A stretch of DNA of 64,000 nt. It comes from Apus apus. Its lineage: Eukaryota > Chordata > Aves > Apodiformes > Apodidae. The notes under the pieces were generated by a model. That model was given only the letters and a program-made list of their open reading frames with translations. It did not search any database and was not told the DNA's origin. The stretch is from assembly GCF_020740795.1 (NCBI RefSeq), contig NC_067290.1, forward strand, positions 21,337,001 through 21,401,000. The letters are read 5' to 3'. The translations under genes were made by a program, and so were the position numbers. Below, in pieces: positions 1-12,274 of this stretch; the first letter of the stretch is position 1, and the number at the start of each line of letters is the position of its first letter.

Positions 1-38
1 AGGAGCTCTTCATGCATCTGTAAGCCAATCTCCTTACT
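1..38 (-). CDS. SRGAP3: SRGAP3 coding exon 4, 5' part (cut by window edge)
   Basis: Too short for a simple ORF scan, but it is the true continuation of the gene. On the minus strand a pyrimidine-rich tract (about 42-65) leads to a CAG acceptor, with AG at 40-39. Twelve codons follow (AGT at 38-36 through CTC at 5-3), then two bases of the next codon. They read SKEIGLQMHEEL, which is residues 142-153 in this numbering and matches srGAP3 as I know it directly after the ...LFKK end of exon 3. Phase is 0 on entry, as exon 3 requires. The segment lies in the helical core of the F-BAR domain, which dimerises and binds curved membrane. The donor and the rest of the exon lie outside the window. Paralogues srGAP1 and srGAP2 are similar here, so the assignment to srGAP3 rests mainly on exons 1-3. 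Confidence 0.93.
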
Positions 39-3000
39 CTGAAAGACAAAAAAGAAGAAGAGTTCACACCCATTCAGCAAAGAACAAACCCCAGTACCCT
101 CTCTCAGGCCTGCAGGATTTCTCTTCCCTCCTTTCAGGCCAGGGGAGTGGTTGCACCTTGGCAGCACAACCAGCTCCTGGTAATGCCCATCTTAAACACC
201 TCCTGCCCCCTCAACTTCCCTGACAAACACAAGACTTGCCATTCTTTGCTCTGCAGTGGAGTTAACCAAAGCATATACATGTGAAGTCTAGATATTATTT
301 TAAAAAACAGAACAGCCCCACAGCATGAGAAATGCCCCAAGGGCCTTATTTACACTGTCTAATAGTCTTCCTGCTCTGGGAGCTGAAAAGATATCAATGA
401 CAGGGCTGCCAATCCACAGCTGAGCTTTATTTTTTCCATTTCTAAACATTAAAACCAAAATACAGTTGGCCTCCTCTTCCAGTCTGCCCAGGACACTGAA
501 GTTTAAAAGCATTACTGGCATTTTGATTTCCTTTCAATTTCTACAAATCCTTAACAAAATAAAATGCATGATTCTAAACGTGAGCATATCCAGTTCAGCA
601 AATACTTGAGCTATTTCAGAATTGCTGCATTTTCATTTGAGGTCGATGTTTGTCCATAGATCACTCAACCTGGGTTTCAGAGACCATGACGAGGGACATC
701 ACACAATTTATTTATCCTGCAAACACTCAGGGATGAATCTGGAATTACAAACAGCATCACTTTGCCCTTCCTCTGGCAGCATTTATCTCCAGTCCACAGT
801 CAACCCGTGGCCTGGTTCTAACCTGTAACACTCTCCCCCATTTTGAGGTCTTGTTTCACTTTTACGTACATTCTGCAGTCATACAGTGTCACCTGTCAAT
901 CTATGTAGATTTGACAGATTTATTAGAGACACCTGTTGCTGTATTTGCTATTTCCAATCAACTTTGGGATTTCCAAATGCTGATGAGCAGGGCTCCCTAG
1001 CCCCAAGCACTTCAGGCTTTAAGTTCACCCTGACCATGACATGTTCTCCCCAGTTCGCCTTCAGTAGCTCATTTTCACTCTTCTGACCCAACTGAACCAA
1101 AGTCTCTCTCAAAAAGAACACCATATTATGAAATGGCTACACCACTGTTATATAAGAAGGTTTCCAGTTGCACAACCACAACAACCAAAGCTCAGCAGGC
1201 TTAGGACAAAGCTCCCCACGCCTGCAGCCACTCATGGCGTCTTCCTCCCTCCACCCCCACCCGCTGCAATCCAGTTGTCTGTATTTTCATTTTTCTTGCC
1301 AGGTAGGATGAAGCAGATCCATGGACCACCCCCTACAGCATGGACATGGCATTGCACGGGGGAGGCCACGACTAGGGGAGCTGCTGAACATTTTGGGTTG
1401 GCTGCAGATCAAGTCTGCTCCTACTCAGAAATCCAGCTGCTGGCTGCTACAGCAGATGTGCACACACCGCCTTCCTGCCTCCCTTGTAATTACACCCCAC
1501 AGCTCTCTGTAGAATCTTCCTGGCTAGGAAACAATTATTATAGATTGAAGATGTGTTTAAACTAAGTATAGACACCCTCTCTCCTCTACAAAAAAAATAA
1601 CCAAAACAACAAGCAGTTTCTTTCAGGTTTCCTCAAATAACTCCATGCATTTTTGTGCACATAGGGAAAAAAAAAACAAAACACATCTCATCAGCTTCTG
1701 GGCTGGTTGGCCAAAGAAACCCAGAACACAGAGAGGTCTTCTAATTAAAGCTAACTGGACAATCCGCATACTTGAAAAGCTTAACCTTAGATTATTAAAA
1801 GTTAGAATTGAATGCAAAGAGCAAAGCAAGGAATCCACAGAGCCAAAGCACCCCCATCCAGTGAATATCCAGTAATTACAGTCTATCTGTGAATTGGTGG
1901 CAGGGTATTTGGAACAGACCCCCCTGGACTGATGCACACTGCTCCCATTCTCACGTGTGCGAGGTGCCAAGAAGATGCCAATTAGCAGAAGGTGCTAAGT
2001 ACCCCCAGCCATCTGGAAACCTCGTCTCCTGGAAACCCCAGTCCCCCTCCACTCCTGCCAATGCTGGCAGTCACTAGCTGGTCTCAAAAATCTGACTTGC
2101 TAATAGGCAGCAGAGCCATTAACAGCACAAATCCCTCCCAGTTACACCTACAACATGAGTTACTTCAATCAGGGTCTGCAAGTGGGGCTCTCAGACCCCA
2201 GAGGCCCAAGGCTGCTGGGGGTCAGAGCCACATGTAGCCCCCCGAGCTGCCCCTGCTGCTGTGGAGCCACAGCCCAGACCCCAAACTGAGCTCCCCAAGG
2301 CACAGGAGGTGGGGTGTGGTGGGGGCAATGGCCCCAAGTCAGCTGCAGCTCCTGCCTCTGCCCTGGGCTTCCTGTGTGGCAGAAGGGAATTCCACAAAGC
2401 TGTAATTTTCAAACCTAATTTTAGGCTCCTAAATAGAGCAACACAAAACATCTCAGTTGTGGGCAGAGCGTGGTCCCGTGAGTCACCCCAACACAGGGGA
2501 CAACAGGCGGGTACATTTCCAGACCTGGATGCTCACAGACACCACACACCAAACACCCTGCATCCTGTTGCTGGAGACCAAAGTGGTCTCTGGCACCACC
2601 CAAAGTCTCCTGGCACCCAAGAGGGCAACATCCAGCCTCGTGGTGCTGGAGCCTCTTCCAGATGCAGGCAGGAAGCTGAAGGACTCGCCTCTCCCAGTTT
2701 TGCTGCCTCCCCTTTTTCTAACAGAAAGATTGCATTTGTGTGTTTATGGGAGAGAAAGCCAAAGCCTCATTCCAATCCCCTGGTACCATCCACAAAACCC
2801 AAACTCCAATTTAGCCACTTGCTTTATGCCTTCCATGCCTCCTAAAAACCACAGTTGCTCACTGGGATAGAGACAGCTCCAGTTTAGCAGGTTTATTACA
2901 ATTCTTGCTGCTGCAGACAAAGTAAGGGGAAGAACCAACTCGGACTACTGGCAACGAAGAACGCTTATTGTAGAAACAAAGGAAAGAGCTCCCTTCCAGA

Positions 3001-6000
3001 CAGACACCACTTCTTCATTAAATCTCCATCCAGGGCACCGCAGTATGGGGCATAATTAAATTCACTGTCACGGAACATAATTAAATCTCACACTGGGGAA
3101 TAAGGCTGCACACTTATTTTGGACTAGCAGTGCTCTGTCTCAAACATATAATTTCCTGTATTCCATTCTGGGAAGAAGCAGCAAACTTATTTCTGCCAGA
3201 GCAGGAGGTAAAAGAGAAGACAGGACCTGCCTGGCAAGGGGCTGGCAGTGCATCCCCACCTGGGTTTGCCTGTGCCAGGAGGACGAGCTGTGGGATTTCA
3301 TGGTGACTGGGGCTGGCTCTGACAGCAGGTCGAGTCAGGTCTGCACTGACACATCACAGCATCTCTGTTTATTGCCTGCCTATTAGCAACACTAACACTT
3401 GCCTTGATAATCTCTCCCTGTGCCAGGAACGTGACTCACACTGGAAGCTCCAGGGAAATTTGCCCAATTGAGTTTTCTTCCTCCACTTTCCTCATCAGCA
3501 GGGCCTGCTGGAGCAGGCAGGAGGCTGGCTACTCGTCTCCATTGCATGGGTGAAGCTGCAGGCTGGGGATGCTTGGCCAGAGGACACTGGTCTCCCCACA
3601 CTTCCCACCAAGCTCCTCAACCTACCTGCAGGTTCCCCCACAGCATCACAGGATACCCTTAAACATGGGCACAGCTCTGAAGTCACTGGTGGGACACCAT
3701 TCCTCACTCAAGAGAGCAGCACTATCTCCAGGCCCTATGTTGCTCCTGGGAAAGAGGAGACAATACTCGAGAGGCCACACACTCCCTGCCTTTCACATCT
3801 GAGAGCCCTGCTCACCTCACCACATCACTGTCAGTGTCCAGGGCTGGCAGCAAGCAAAGGAGACCCCCCAAAGTCACCCCCAGAGCCAGTCCTGGGGCAG
3901 CCATGCTGCAAAGACAGGAAGAGCTGGAGAGTCAAACCCAATTTCCACTCTTGATTTCCTGCAGCTCTGTGTCCCTCCCCAAACCACCCACCTTTCAAGC
4001 CATGTGGGGCACTGGGAAGACTGCAAGGAGGAGCTGCAGGCTGAGCCACCACTGAAATTAAGCCACCCAGAGCTGCTCTGAACCACATTCAGCCCTGGGC
4101 TCTTCACAGCAGCCTCAGAAAGCTTCCTCTGCCTTGGTCTGCCACTCCCAGCAATTGTGGATGCTTCCCTGATGGAAAACAACTGTGAGATCCAGCATGC
4201 TGCAGTAAACAAAATGAGAGAAACAGCGAAGGTTTCCATGGCCTTCCTGGGCCCCAGGCTGGTCTCCAATGCCACACCAGCAGGGAGCCACCTGAGCACA
4301 CTGCACAGCACCAGGACAGTCAAACCCACCCATCCCGGGCAGGCATCAGCACAGAGCAGAGGGCACTCCCAACACACCCATTCCAAACCACCCACCTCTC
4401 CACCCAAGTGCAGAGAACAGACTCAAATACACAGCAGAAGGCTGAAGGGAAGAAGATGCACCCTGTCTTCATGGCCCATTTTTAACCATGCTGACCATGT
4501 GCCACAGAGGCACCCACAACTTTTCTAACCAGCAACACCCTGGCAGTTCTGGGGCAAATACCTGTCTCTCTCTTTCAGCCTGGATCTACAGCTCCTGATC
4601 TCCAGATAACATTGTGTCTGACTCAAAAATCTCTCTGCAGAAACTTTTCCATGATTTAGCTGAGCAGCCTTTCCAGGGACCAAGTGCTGCTACAGCCCAA
4701 GTGCTGTGTCCCTCAAGGGACACAGGCGAGTGCAGCCACCGACCCCCACAACTCTGCTGTGAAGCCTGTTGGTCCCAAGCAGGTACTGGCTTTGGCAGGT
4801 TGCAGGTGGAGTCAGTGCTGTTTCACCTCTCCAGGCAGGAGATGTGGGAGGGAGAAACAAGGAGCAACAATTTCTATAGAGTATAACTGCTGTGTAAGTT
4901 AAAACCTAAATCCTAAAAAGAGGAGGGATGGAGAGACAGAGGAAAAAGCAAACACAAAGAAATAATTCTGCTGAAGGGACTAAATGCTTTAACATCTTGT
5001 CCTGGCTGAGGACTGATATACTACAAAAAAAACAAAACACAGTTCAAACACTCTATTTACATCTCAGTTTGAATGTTGACTGGATTTATCCTATGGTTCA
5101 AAAGGAGGTAACACCGTTCACAGACGTAGGTTAGTCTTAATTATACATCTGAAAACTGGGTTCAGAGTAAAATGCAAATGAGAGGAAGATTTCAAGACCA
5201 GCTTAGAACTAAACTAACTGAAACACCCCAAATTTGTTCTATTTCTGAAGGCAAGAAGGATAGGAAAAGGGATGCTATCCTGTATCAGATCAGCAAATCC
5301 AAACCTGACCTTGCAGTTTAATTTCAAGGTCAGATCTATAAATTAGAGTAAACTGGCCATAGAAACTCACAGGAGGGCCAGGTTATATATCTGGCTTTCA
5401 AAAACACGGTATAAGGCAATAAACATGTAGCATTACCCATAATATTGCACATGTAATAGATAGTACTAATGATGTTTACAAGGCTTTCCTTCTCACCTCC
5501 TCCTGCTGCCCAGTGCCTTGCTGCCCATGGCTCACAGCAGGCACGACGAGCTCCTCATCCCTCCTCACTCCCTACAAACTGCCTGTTACCCCTCATGCTC
5601 TGACCAGATCACACACTCCTCCCTCATCTGGAGCCCTGGCCCACCTGACTGTGAGACTCCTACAAATCTTTGACACTCATTTTTAATTTGGTTATCATCA
5701 ATAATCCTGTATTATCAGCAGACTTCATCATCTTACTATTCATCCTTTTCTTCAAATCCACTGAAATTCTCCTTCCCACTGTTCCCTGCTTTTCATTAAT
5801 CCTTAAGAAAGCCAGGTTGAGTTCTCTCTTGTATCTGCTTACATGCCTGTCATTCTGCTCTTTACTGAAGTTTTACCCAACAGGCCTGGTTTTAAAGTCA
5901 GATTGCTGATCTGTTCTCTGAAGCCCTCTAGGAGTCTTTTAAAAAACAGTCATTGTGTTTTCCACCTTTCATTTCTCTGACACTGATGCCAGTGTAAACA

Positions 6001-6635
6001 TCATGTCACACCTCACTGCTAGTCACTTGACAGTTTTATTTCTCAGTTTCTTTAAAATTCTTGGATAAATATTATCTGGAAAGACTTAAAAGTGATAATC
6101 CCTTGTACGGATTGCTTTGCAACATCTAATGACAATTCATCTGGACAAGGCTCCTCAGGCTGGTAACACCATCACTCCCTCCACAAAACCTGTAGTCTAA
6201 GCTTCTCCCCAAAGACGACCAAGCTCCAGCAGCCAGGTGGCTTTTGGCTGTTACCTCACAGCCTCTCTGCACCTCACCCCTCCATCCCCCTCCACAGCCT
6301 GAGGCAAGTTTCCTCCTTGTGATTTTGGAGCTTTTGTTTGCTTTAAGTCTTTAGCAAGCTGTCCCTGAGAATTTCACTCAGTCTACCTCCTTATAGTTTT
6401 ACATTTTTGCTGTCCAGAGCTCAAACTCTTCTGTCCTTTTCTCATTAAGTTGTGACATGTGCTTCTAAGAAAAGTCTTGTTACCCTTCTCTGCTTTTTAA
6501 TAATGTTGACCTTTTTATACCTCTTTAGACTTCTGGAGGGGTGAGTGTGCAAAGTTTTGCCAAAGTCCACAACATGCTTCCTTCTCAGACTAAAATGCAA
6601 GGATGGATCCTCACTGAGCACAACTCTTTGGTTAC
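39..6635 (-). other. SRGAP3: SRGAP3 intron 3
   Basis: This 6.6 kb intron has donor GTAACC (6635-6630; C at +5 is not consensus) and a good pyrimidine-rich acceptor at 39-65. No further exon, RNA gene or clear transposon was recognised in it. Open frames in the region, for example at 2.2-2.9 kb and 3.5-4.5 kb, are short, overlap each other on both strands and have no family signature. The stretch 3.0-3.1 kb carries two copies of an AT-rich homeodomain-type motif (listed separately). The remainder is ordinary avian intronic sequence. Confidence 0.88.
3051..3086. promoter_or_regulatory. Paired TAATTA motifs, possible intronic regulatory site
   Basis: The 11-base string CATAATTAAAT occurs at 3051-3061 and again at 3076-3086, starting exactly 25 bp apart. 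TAATTA is the core bound by many homeodomain factors. A function is only inferred from the motif and the spacing; chance in AT-rich DNA is possible. Confidence 0.25.
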
Positions 6636-6798
6636 CTTTTTAAAGAGCCTGATGACATCCTCGCTGATCTGTGACAGCCGGACGATGACATTGTTCATGA
6701 AGATGTCATTCAGGGTGGCATGATCTCTGCTCTCTCGCCGGGTCTGTGTCAGAACCAGATACCAGCAGTTCACAGGGGAAAGGAGGTGCTGATCTTTC
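6636..6798 (-). CDS. SRGAP3: SRGAP3 coding exon 3 (F-BAR domain)
   Basis: This 163 bp exon encodes residues 88-141 and the last base of codon 87. The minus-strand acceptor is CCCTAG (AG at 6800-6799) and the donor is AAAAAG|GTAACC at 6636/6635. The reading begins KDQHLLSPVNCWYLVL and continues through TRRESRDHATLNDIF and ISEDVIRLFKK. This matches the srGAP family F-BAR domain and fits srGAP3 better than srGAP1 or srGAP2 (for example NDIFMNNVIVRLSQ). Family knowledge: this part forms helices of the inverse F-BAR dimer, which promotes membrane protrusions in neurons. The exon is entered in phase 2 and left in phase 0, joining exons 2 and 4 in frame. The acceptor's pyrimidine tract is poor: an 11-T run on the plus strand (6818-6828) puts an A run close upstream of the junction. 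H and T differ from the mammalian protein at two otherwise conserved positions (from memory). Confidence 0.96.
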
Positions 6799-9700
6799 CT
6801 AGGGAATTGTAAAAATATTTTTTTTTTTAATCAAAAAGGTCAAGTGGACAAGTCCAAAAGGCATGTCATCTTCCAGGTGCTGGCCCAGAGCTGCTGCCCC
6901 AGCTGGGCTGGTGGTGCCACCCAGGCTCAGACACCCGCTGACCACAGCCACACCTCCCCCTGGGTGCAGCAAAGGTGCTTAAATATCACCACCAACACAG
7001 AAACTCCCAGGCTAAACACTACACACAAGGGCTTCAACCAAGCCAAGGAATTCCCATTCTTTGACCCAAGCTGCTCTCTCCCACAGCTCTGTCCTTATTT
7101 ACCAGCCTCCCACAGCTGCTGGTGGCAGGACAGAGATTTCTGTGCGGGGGAGATGGATGCTCTGATGATGACCCAGAGCACAGCCCTGTGCTTCACTCAA
7201 CACACACATATGTGGATCTTTGTGTGTAATCTACCCTACAGAGCTTGGTTCTTCTACCCTACTTTGACTTCTTGGGGCACCCTGTGTGCTTTCTGGTCCT
7301 CTGCTCCATGCCTGTGCCATCAGAAGCTGTGGGCTGAAAAAGGCCAGTTTGTGATACTGCAGGAACACAAAACAAAATGTTTTGCATCCAGTGTTACCAT
7401 GAAGTGTCTGTGCACAACGTGAATGCATCCATGTATGTTGAATATTTACGATGGTCTTAATCCAACTGCAGACAACAAAGAGCTTCCCATGAGTGGCAGC
7501 AGGCATGGGGAGGTGACCTGAGGAGTCCCCAGGAGCCAGGCAGCACCCGCAGAGTGAGCTCATTCCCACCGGCTCTGCTGGGTGAGACCCTGCTGAGGGG
7601 CATCCCTAGACCCTGACTCACCTGGAAGCCAGAGGAAGGTCAGAAAAAGTCTCTTTTGAGGGAAATTACAGCAAACATTTCGCACTTGATTAGAGCTTCA
7701 TTAATGTGGACACATTCCATCTCAACACAGAGAGGCATGCACTGCTCTCCATGTACTGGCCACACGTGGACAAACACTTCTAGAAATGACAACTGAAACA
7801 AAACACATCCTATTGTCCAACTGAGACCCTTTGAGATAGATCATGGTACCAGGGCTGGTGCAGCCCACCTCACCACTGAGCCCACAGAGAGACAGGCACA
7901 GTGACTCGAGAAAGTCTCTGTGTGCACGTACAGAAAAAACAACAGCACGTGAGAGCAGGAATGAGAAGGGCTGGCACAGCCTGCTGCACATGGCTACACA
8001 GGGACAAAGGCAAGGCTGGAGAGACCGTATTTCTTAAGTGTCAAAAGCCTCATCAGAATAATGACATTCATGAGCAAGCTGGGAAGCAATGCAGATGAAC
8101 CTAATAAAGGGCAGACACAAGGCAGGCTGGAAGAAAAGCACATTAAGGGAGTCCCCCCCAACACAGAGTGAGGACTGGGCAGAAGTGTGCACCGAAATCC
8201 AGCTGAGCCTATTAGCACCATCAGTGCCACCACAAACACCAGGCACTTGTGCCCAGGTGCTTTATGTGGGTGGAGAATCATTGTCACCTGTAGATACTGC
8301 ACAATTAGCAAGGGCAGTACCATGATACTGCTTGCAGCTGATAGAAGGCCTCAGGGGCTCCATCTCTGAAGAAGAGCACTCTCCCTAGCCCATACTGGCC
8401 CATTCCTTCCTCAGGACAGCTATCCCTAACACAGGACACAGCCCAGCACCACTCAGCTGACAAGCAGCAAACAGAACAGACAGCATTCAGTGGCAATTCC
8501 TTTTCAGTAGACTTTTGCATAAGACAACAGCAAAGCCTTGCTCACTAGAGAGACTGAGTAAACAGATTAAATGGGATTTAGTAATATGGAATAAATAGGA
8601 TTTAGTAATGTAACAACAGAAATCACTGCTCTTGCAGCTGAAAGAGGGGAAAAAAACATCACAAGGGGCTACAGAAAGAAAAAGCCAGGGGCTAGTAAGG
8701 CTACATGCCTCAGACAAGTGAAACCCTCCGTTTTCTGGGAAAGGAGCTAAACAGTGGCTGTCATCTTTGGCCACTGAATTGAATTACACCAGTTTTATCT
8801 TGAGCAAAGGGCATAATCCCAGCCGAGAGACTATTTTGCAGACACTGCTGTCAGAAGAGCCAGAGACAAATGCAATGGCCAGGGGAGGCAAAGGTGAGGA
8901 GCCTGAGCAGCCAGAATGGGCATCTGCTCCGAGCTGCAGGTGCTGCTGGTTCCACTGGGCACACCGAGCCCAGCCAGACCCCACGTCCCAGAAGATCTTT
9001 GTGCCTGGGCACACAACCAGCAGCACAGAGGAAAGCCCTGCAAGGTGCCCACACACACGTGCCAACCCCGAGCCCCATCCCGTGGAGCCTGGCCTGACAC
9101 TCCCAAGTGGGAGCACCCCACTCATCCCTGAGCCGGGACCAGCCCCTCCAGCAGCCACAGGAGCCTTCACAGGAGCCTCCGAGTCACAGCCAGCAACCAG
9201 CCAGCACAGCAGCACAGGCCACGTATCCTCACCACAATCAGTCATCTCCAGACTGAAATTCTGCCTCAAGTTTGTTGCTTGGGTGTTTTTTTCAGATCTT
9301 TATTTCAGCCAAGCTCGAGAGTGTGGTTAAACTGAAGAGACTGCCTTGAAAACCTGCACATATTCACACATTCATGGATTTCACAATTTTCATCATCAGT
9401 CTGAGTTTCACACAACTCCAGCATCCAGCTCATGCTCCCTATTTCAAAGCTTTGTTTCAAAATATTTCCACTATGGATGTGCCTAGCTTCAACACTGTAC
9501 GGGTGTGTACACAGAAAACATACACACTTCATTTTAAAAACTGCAATAAATTACATTTCCAGAAACTGCTTCCAAGTCTCAGATTGTAAGCAGGTCTGTG
9601 TGCAATATGAAGCACTCTGACAACTAAGGATTGGACTAAATACACAAACCAGGGTTTATAAAATGGGCCCATCATCATTTGCACACCCAAATCAGTGGCC

Positions 9701-10019
9701 AAATCCAAGCCTCTTAAAAAAAAAAAAATCAAGGGGCTTGACTCCTTCCTAGTCCCCAGTTCACATTTTTATTGTACTGTTCAAAGAAGTGCACACAAAG
9801 TAAAATTTGGGCAGCACAGCTCATTAATGCTGTGGCAAAAGTCTTCGAAAAAGACATTTCCAGTTCTTGTTGTGAGCCCTGCACAGTGACAGGGCAGCCC
9901 AGGTCACCGCTGGTGCTATTTAGCTCACTCCACTTTTGGACTGTGCAGCTTCACATCTGGTGTTTGGGGCAGTTCCTGGCCCATCCCTTTGCACCATTTT
10001 GCCCCTGGGAACTGCTTAC
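6799..10019 (-). other. SRGAP3: SRGAP3 intron 2
   Basis: This 3.2 kb intron has a consensus donor GTAAGC (10019-10014) and acceptor AG at 6800-6799. No gene or recognisable transposon was seen. It contains A/T homopolymers (A run about 9717-9728, T run 6818-6828) and a short duplication in which GGATTTAGTAAT appears at 8574-8585 and 8598-8609. Open frames at 8.77-9.33 kb overlap on both strands in GC-rich sequence and show no known family. Confidence 0.88.
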
Positions 10020-10212
10020 TTGAACTGGTGCTCTCTGGAGCTGCGTATCTTGGAGGAGAAACGTTCAGCCAGTTTCTCCAGGCTCCTGGAGTATTCCAGC
10101 TCGATCTCAGCCTTCCTGCGGAAGAACTCCTGCAGGTCCTGCAGCAGCTGCAGGCGCGACTCCGACTGCTGCTCCAGACATTTGAACTGCTCCACCAGCT
10201 GAGTTCGGATTT
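10020..10212 (-). CDS. SRGAP3: SRGAP3 coding exon 2 (F-BAR domain)
   Basis: This 193 bp exon encodes residues 23-87, with both end codons split. The acceptor is TGCACACAG (AG at 10214-10213) behind a good pyrimidine tract. The donor is CAA|GTAAGC at 10020/10019. The reading runs EIRTQLVEQFKCLEQQ, then QLLQDLQEFFRRKAEIELEY and LEKLAERFSSKIRSSREHQF. As far as I recall, this is identical to mammalian srGAP3. It is clearly not srGAP1 (LVEQQKCLEQQTEMR) or srGAP2 (LTEQMKCLDQQCELR). This is the start of the F-BAR domain, whose basic helices contact phosphoinositide membranes. srGAP3 acts downstream of Slit-Robo signalling and, through a RhoGAP domain not in this window, inactivates Rac. It also binds WAVE1 through its SH3 domain. 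Phase is 1 in and 2 out. Confidence 0.98.
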
Positions 10213-11439
10213 CTGTGTGCACACAAGAGGAGAAGGAAACACAAAGTCAGCAACAAACCCTGGCCAGGAGGGTTGTCCGTCCTTGTCTCACAGCAAACCC
10301 CACAGGCACTGCTAGAGCAGGCTCCTTCACAAGCCTCACGCTTGACTCAAGGCTTTACTAAAACCAGTGGATTTTTTTTTCCCCAAGCAAGAGCTGAAGA
10401 ATTTCATTCACCAGTTTCATACTAAAACCTTGTTCTTTCTCAAAATAAACAACTGTGGAAGCACACAGAGACCAACCCGCAGAGCTTCCAGTTGCCTTTT
10501 GGAAACTAAAATATAATGCCTCCATTTATCTAGTACTACCTGAAATCCCGTATTCTCTGCATCTAAACTAACATCTTATTTCTCAATAAATGCTCATTTG
10601 AACACCCAGGGCACAGCAGAGAGTGGCCTGCAGGAACCTGGCACTGTACATGCCCACGGCCCCCTGAGCTGCCAGTCAACTGACAAATCAAACTCCTCTT
10701 TGGCTCCAGGACTTAACAAGTGTTCCAGACCCCCCCAGACCCCAGCACACAAAACACTGCCGACTGATCTGTTCCAGGGATGCTTTTTCTTTCTCATAAG
10801 GACCTTCAGACACTGTGACAGACAAACTACAGCCCCACAGCCTCTGCTGAAAAGTCCTCTGCCAGGAGCAGACTGCACAGGCAAGCTCAGGAGTGACTTT
10901 CTGCCTGGGTTTTCCATGAGAGGAGCTGGATCTTCCCAAAGGTCTGGCACGAGGCTGAACTGCACATGTGGAGCAGTTGCTGCCTGCGTGAGAGGAAGGC
11001 CCAGCCTGTACTAAGAAGGAAGTCCAAAAATTGGTGCATCTCTTTGGCAAGAGGGCTAGACCTCATGCTTGGTTCCTTCTGCAAACTCAGCGTGGTAAGA
11101 TGACAAACAACAACTTTCCCACAGCAGCCACAGCAAATTACAAAGCCTGTGCAGCCTGAGCACACAAGCTTGGAACGAACTGCATCCTAACTGGGAAGCC
11201 AAATGACCTCAGCCAGGACAACACAGCAGCATCATTCCAATGTGCAAAATAATCTTGAGTATGCATACATACATAGACATAAAAAACATATATAAATATA
11301 TGCAGGACAGGCTAGCCCTACTGGTGCCCTTATAGCATCAGTCTGTCCCACAGCTTTGCACCTACAGGAACATCCTATCCAGACAGTCATTACTCCACAG
11401 TGGATGCTGAACTGATAAATAATTGAGTAATGATCTTGC

Positions 11440-11760
11440 AAAGCACTGAGATCACAGAAGATTTATGGACAATTTCAAGCTCTTCAAATTTATGAGGATC
11501 CGATGTGGAGGAGGTTAAAATTGTCATCATAAAATCCAATCTTTTTCAACATTTCTGCACAGAACAACTATTATGCAAGAGCGAGCCACTCGCAGTCTGA
11601 CAGGTGAACTTGGGGACCTGCAGAACAAGGACACCTGCAGCAAACTCATTACTGCGTAATTTAACGATGGCAGTAATGGGACTGGCGGCTGCGGGCTGTG
11701 TGAAGGTCACCTAAAAACCAAAAGCTCCTTGGAAATAACATATGCTGAAAGCCTCAAAGA
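11440..11760. other. Possible conserved non-coding block
   Basis: This block has complex, non-repetitive sequence with AT-rich factor-type motifs and scattered CpGs. It includes the near-palindrome ATTACTGCGTAAT (11648-11660; five-base arms, three-base spacer), which resembles a bZIP site. It lies about 1.2 kb inside intron 1 from exon 2. There is no coding signal. The call is a guess from texture and needs an alignment to other birds. Confidence 0.2.
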
Positions 11761-12256
11761 TAATCAGTTACCTTACGTGGGATGCTCCGTGAGCACTGCT
11801 TTCATGGCAGTTCCTTTGTTTTCTTGATGCTTTCTGAGATGGTAGCACAACTGCTCATAAAAATGCATCTGAGGCTCATACACAGCCTTGGAGCAGGACT
11901 CAACCCACAGCACCTGGCCATTAGCAATGCCATTTTCCCTTCCTGAAGCCTGCCTGGGTGACTGTAACCATCCCTGTGCCACCCAAAGCCCTCTGACTTG
12001 CTGCTGACCCACATCCATCCCATCCACAGGCTCCAGGATGCTGGGCAGGGGGGCCAGGAGGGCCCAGGCCCTGGGAAGGGGAGGCAGAGCAGGGATGCTG
12101 AGCTGCTCAGGCTGCTGCCCCTGCCCAGTCCCGCTCCCCTCAGACTGGGGCATCTGCTGCACGCAGACATCAGCCCTCACTCACAGCTGAGCTCCTGAAC
12201 ACCAGGAAATGAAAGACAAGTCAGGTACATAAGCACTGCCAGAAATATCCTTGGGG

Positions 12257-12274
12257 AAAAAAAAAAAAAAAAAA
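12257..12274 (+). repeat. Poly-A run (A18)
   Basis: Eighteen consecutive A. No processed pseudogene or SINE body was recognised upstream, so this is treated as a simple homopolymer. Confidence 0.9.

Noticed and set aside
12190..12274. Poly-A run as the tail of a processed pseudogene or SINE
   Set aside because: No coding remnant, SINE promoter boxes or target-site duplication seen upstream.
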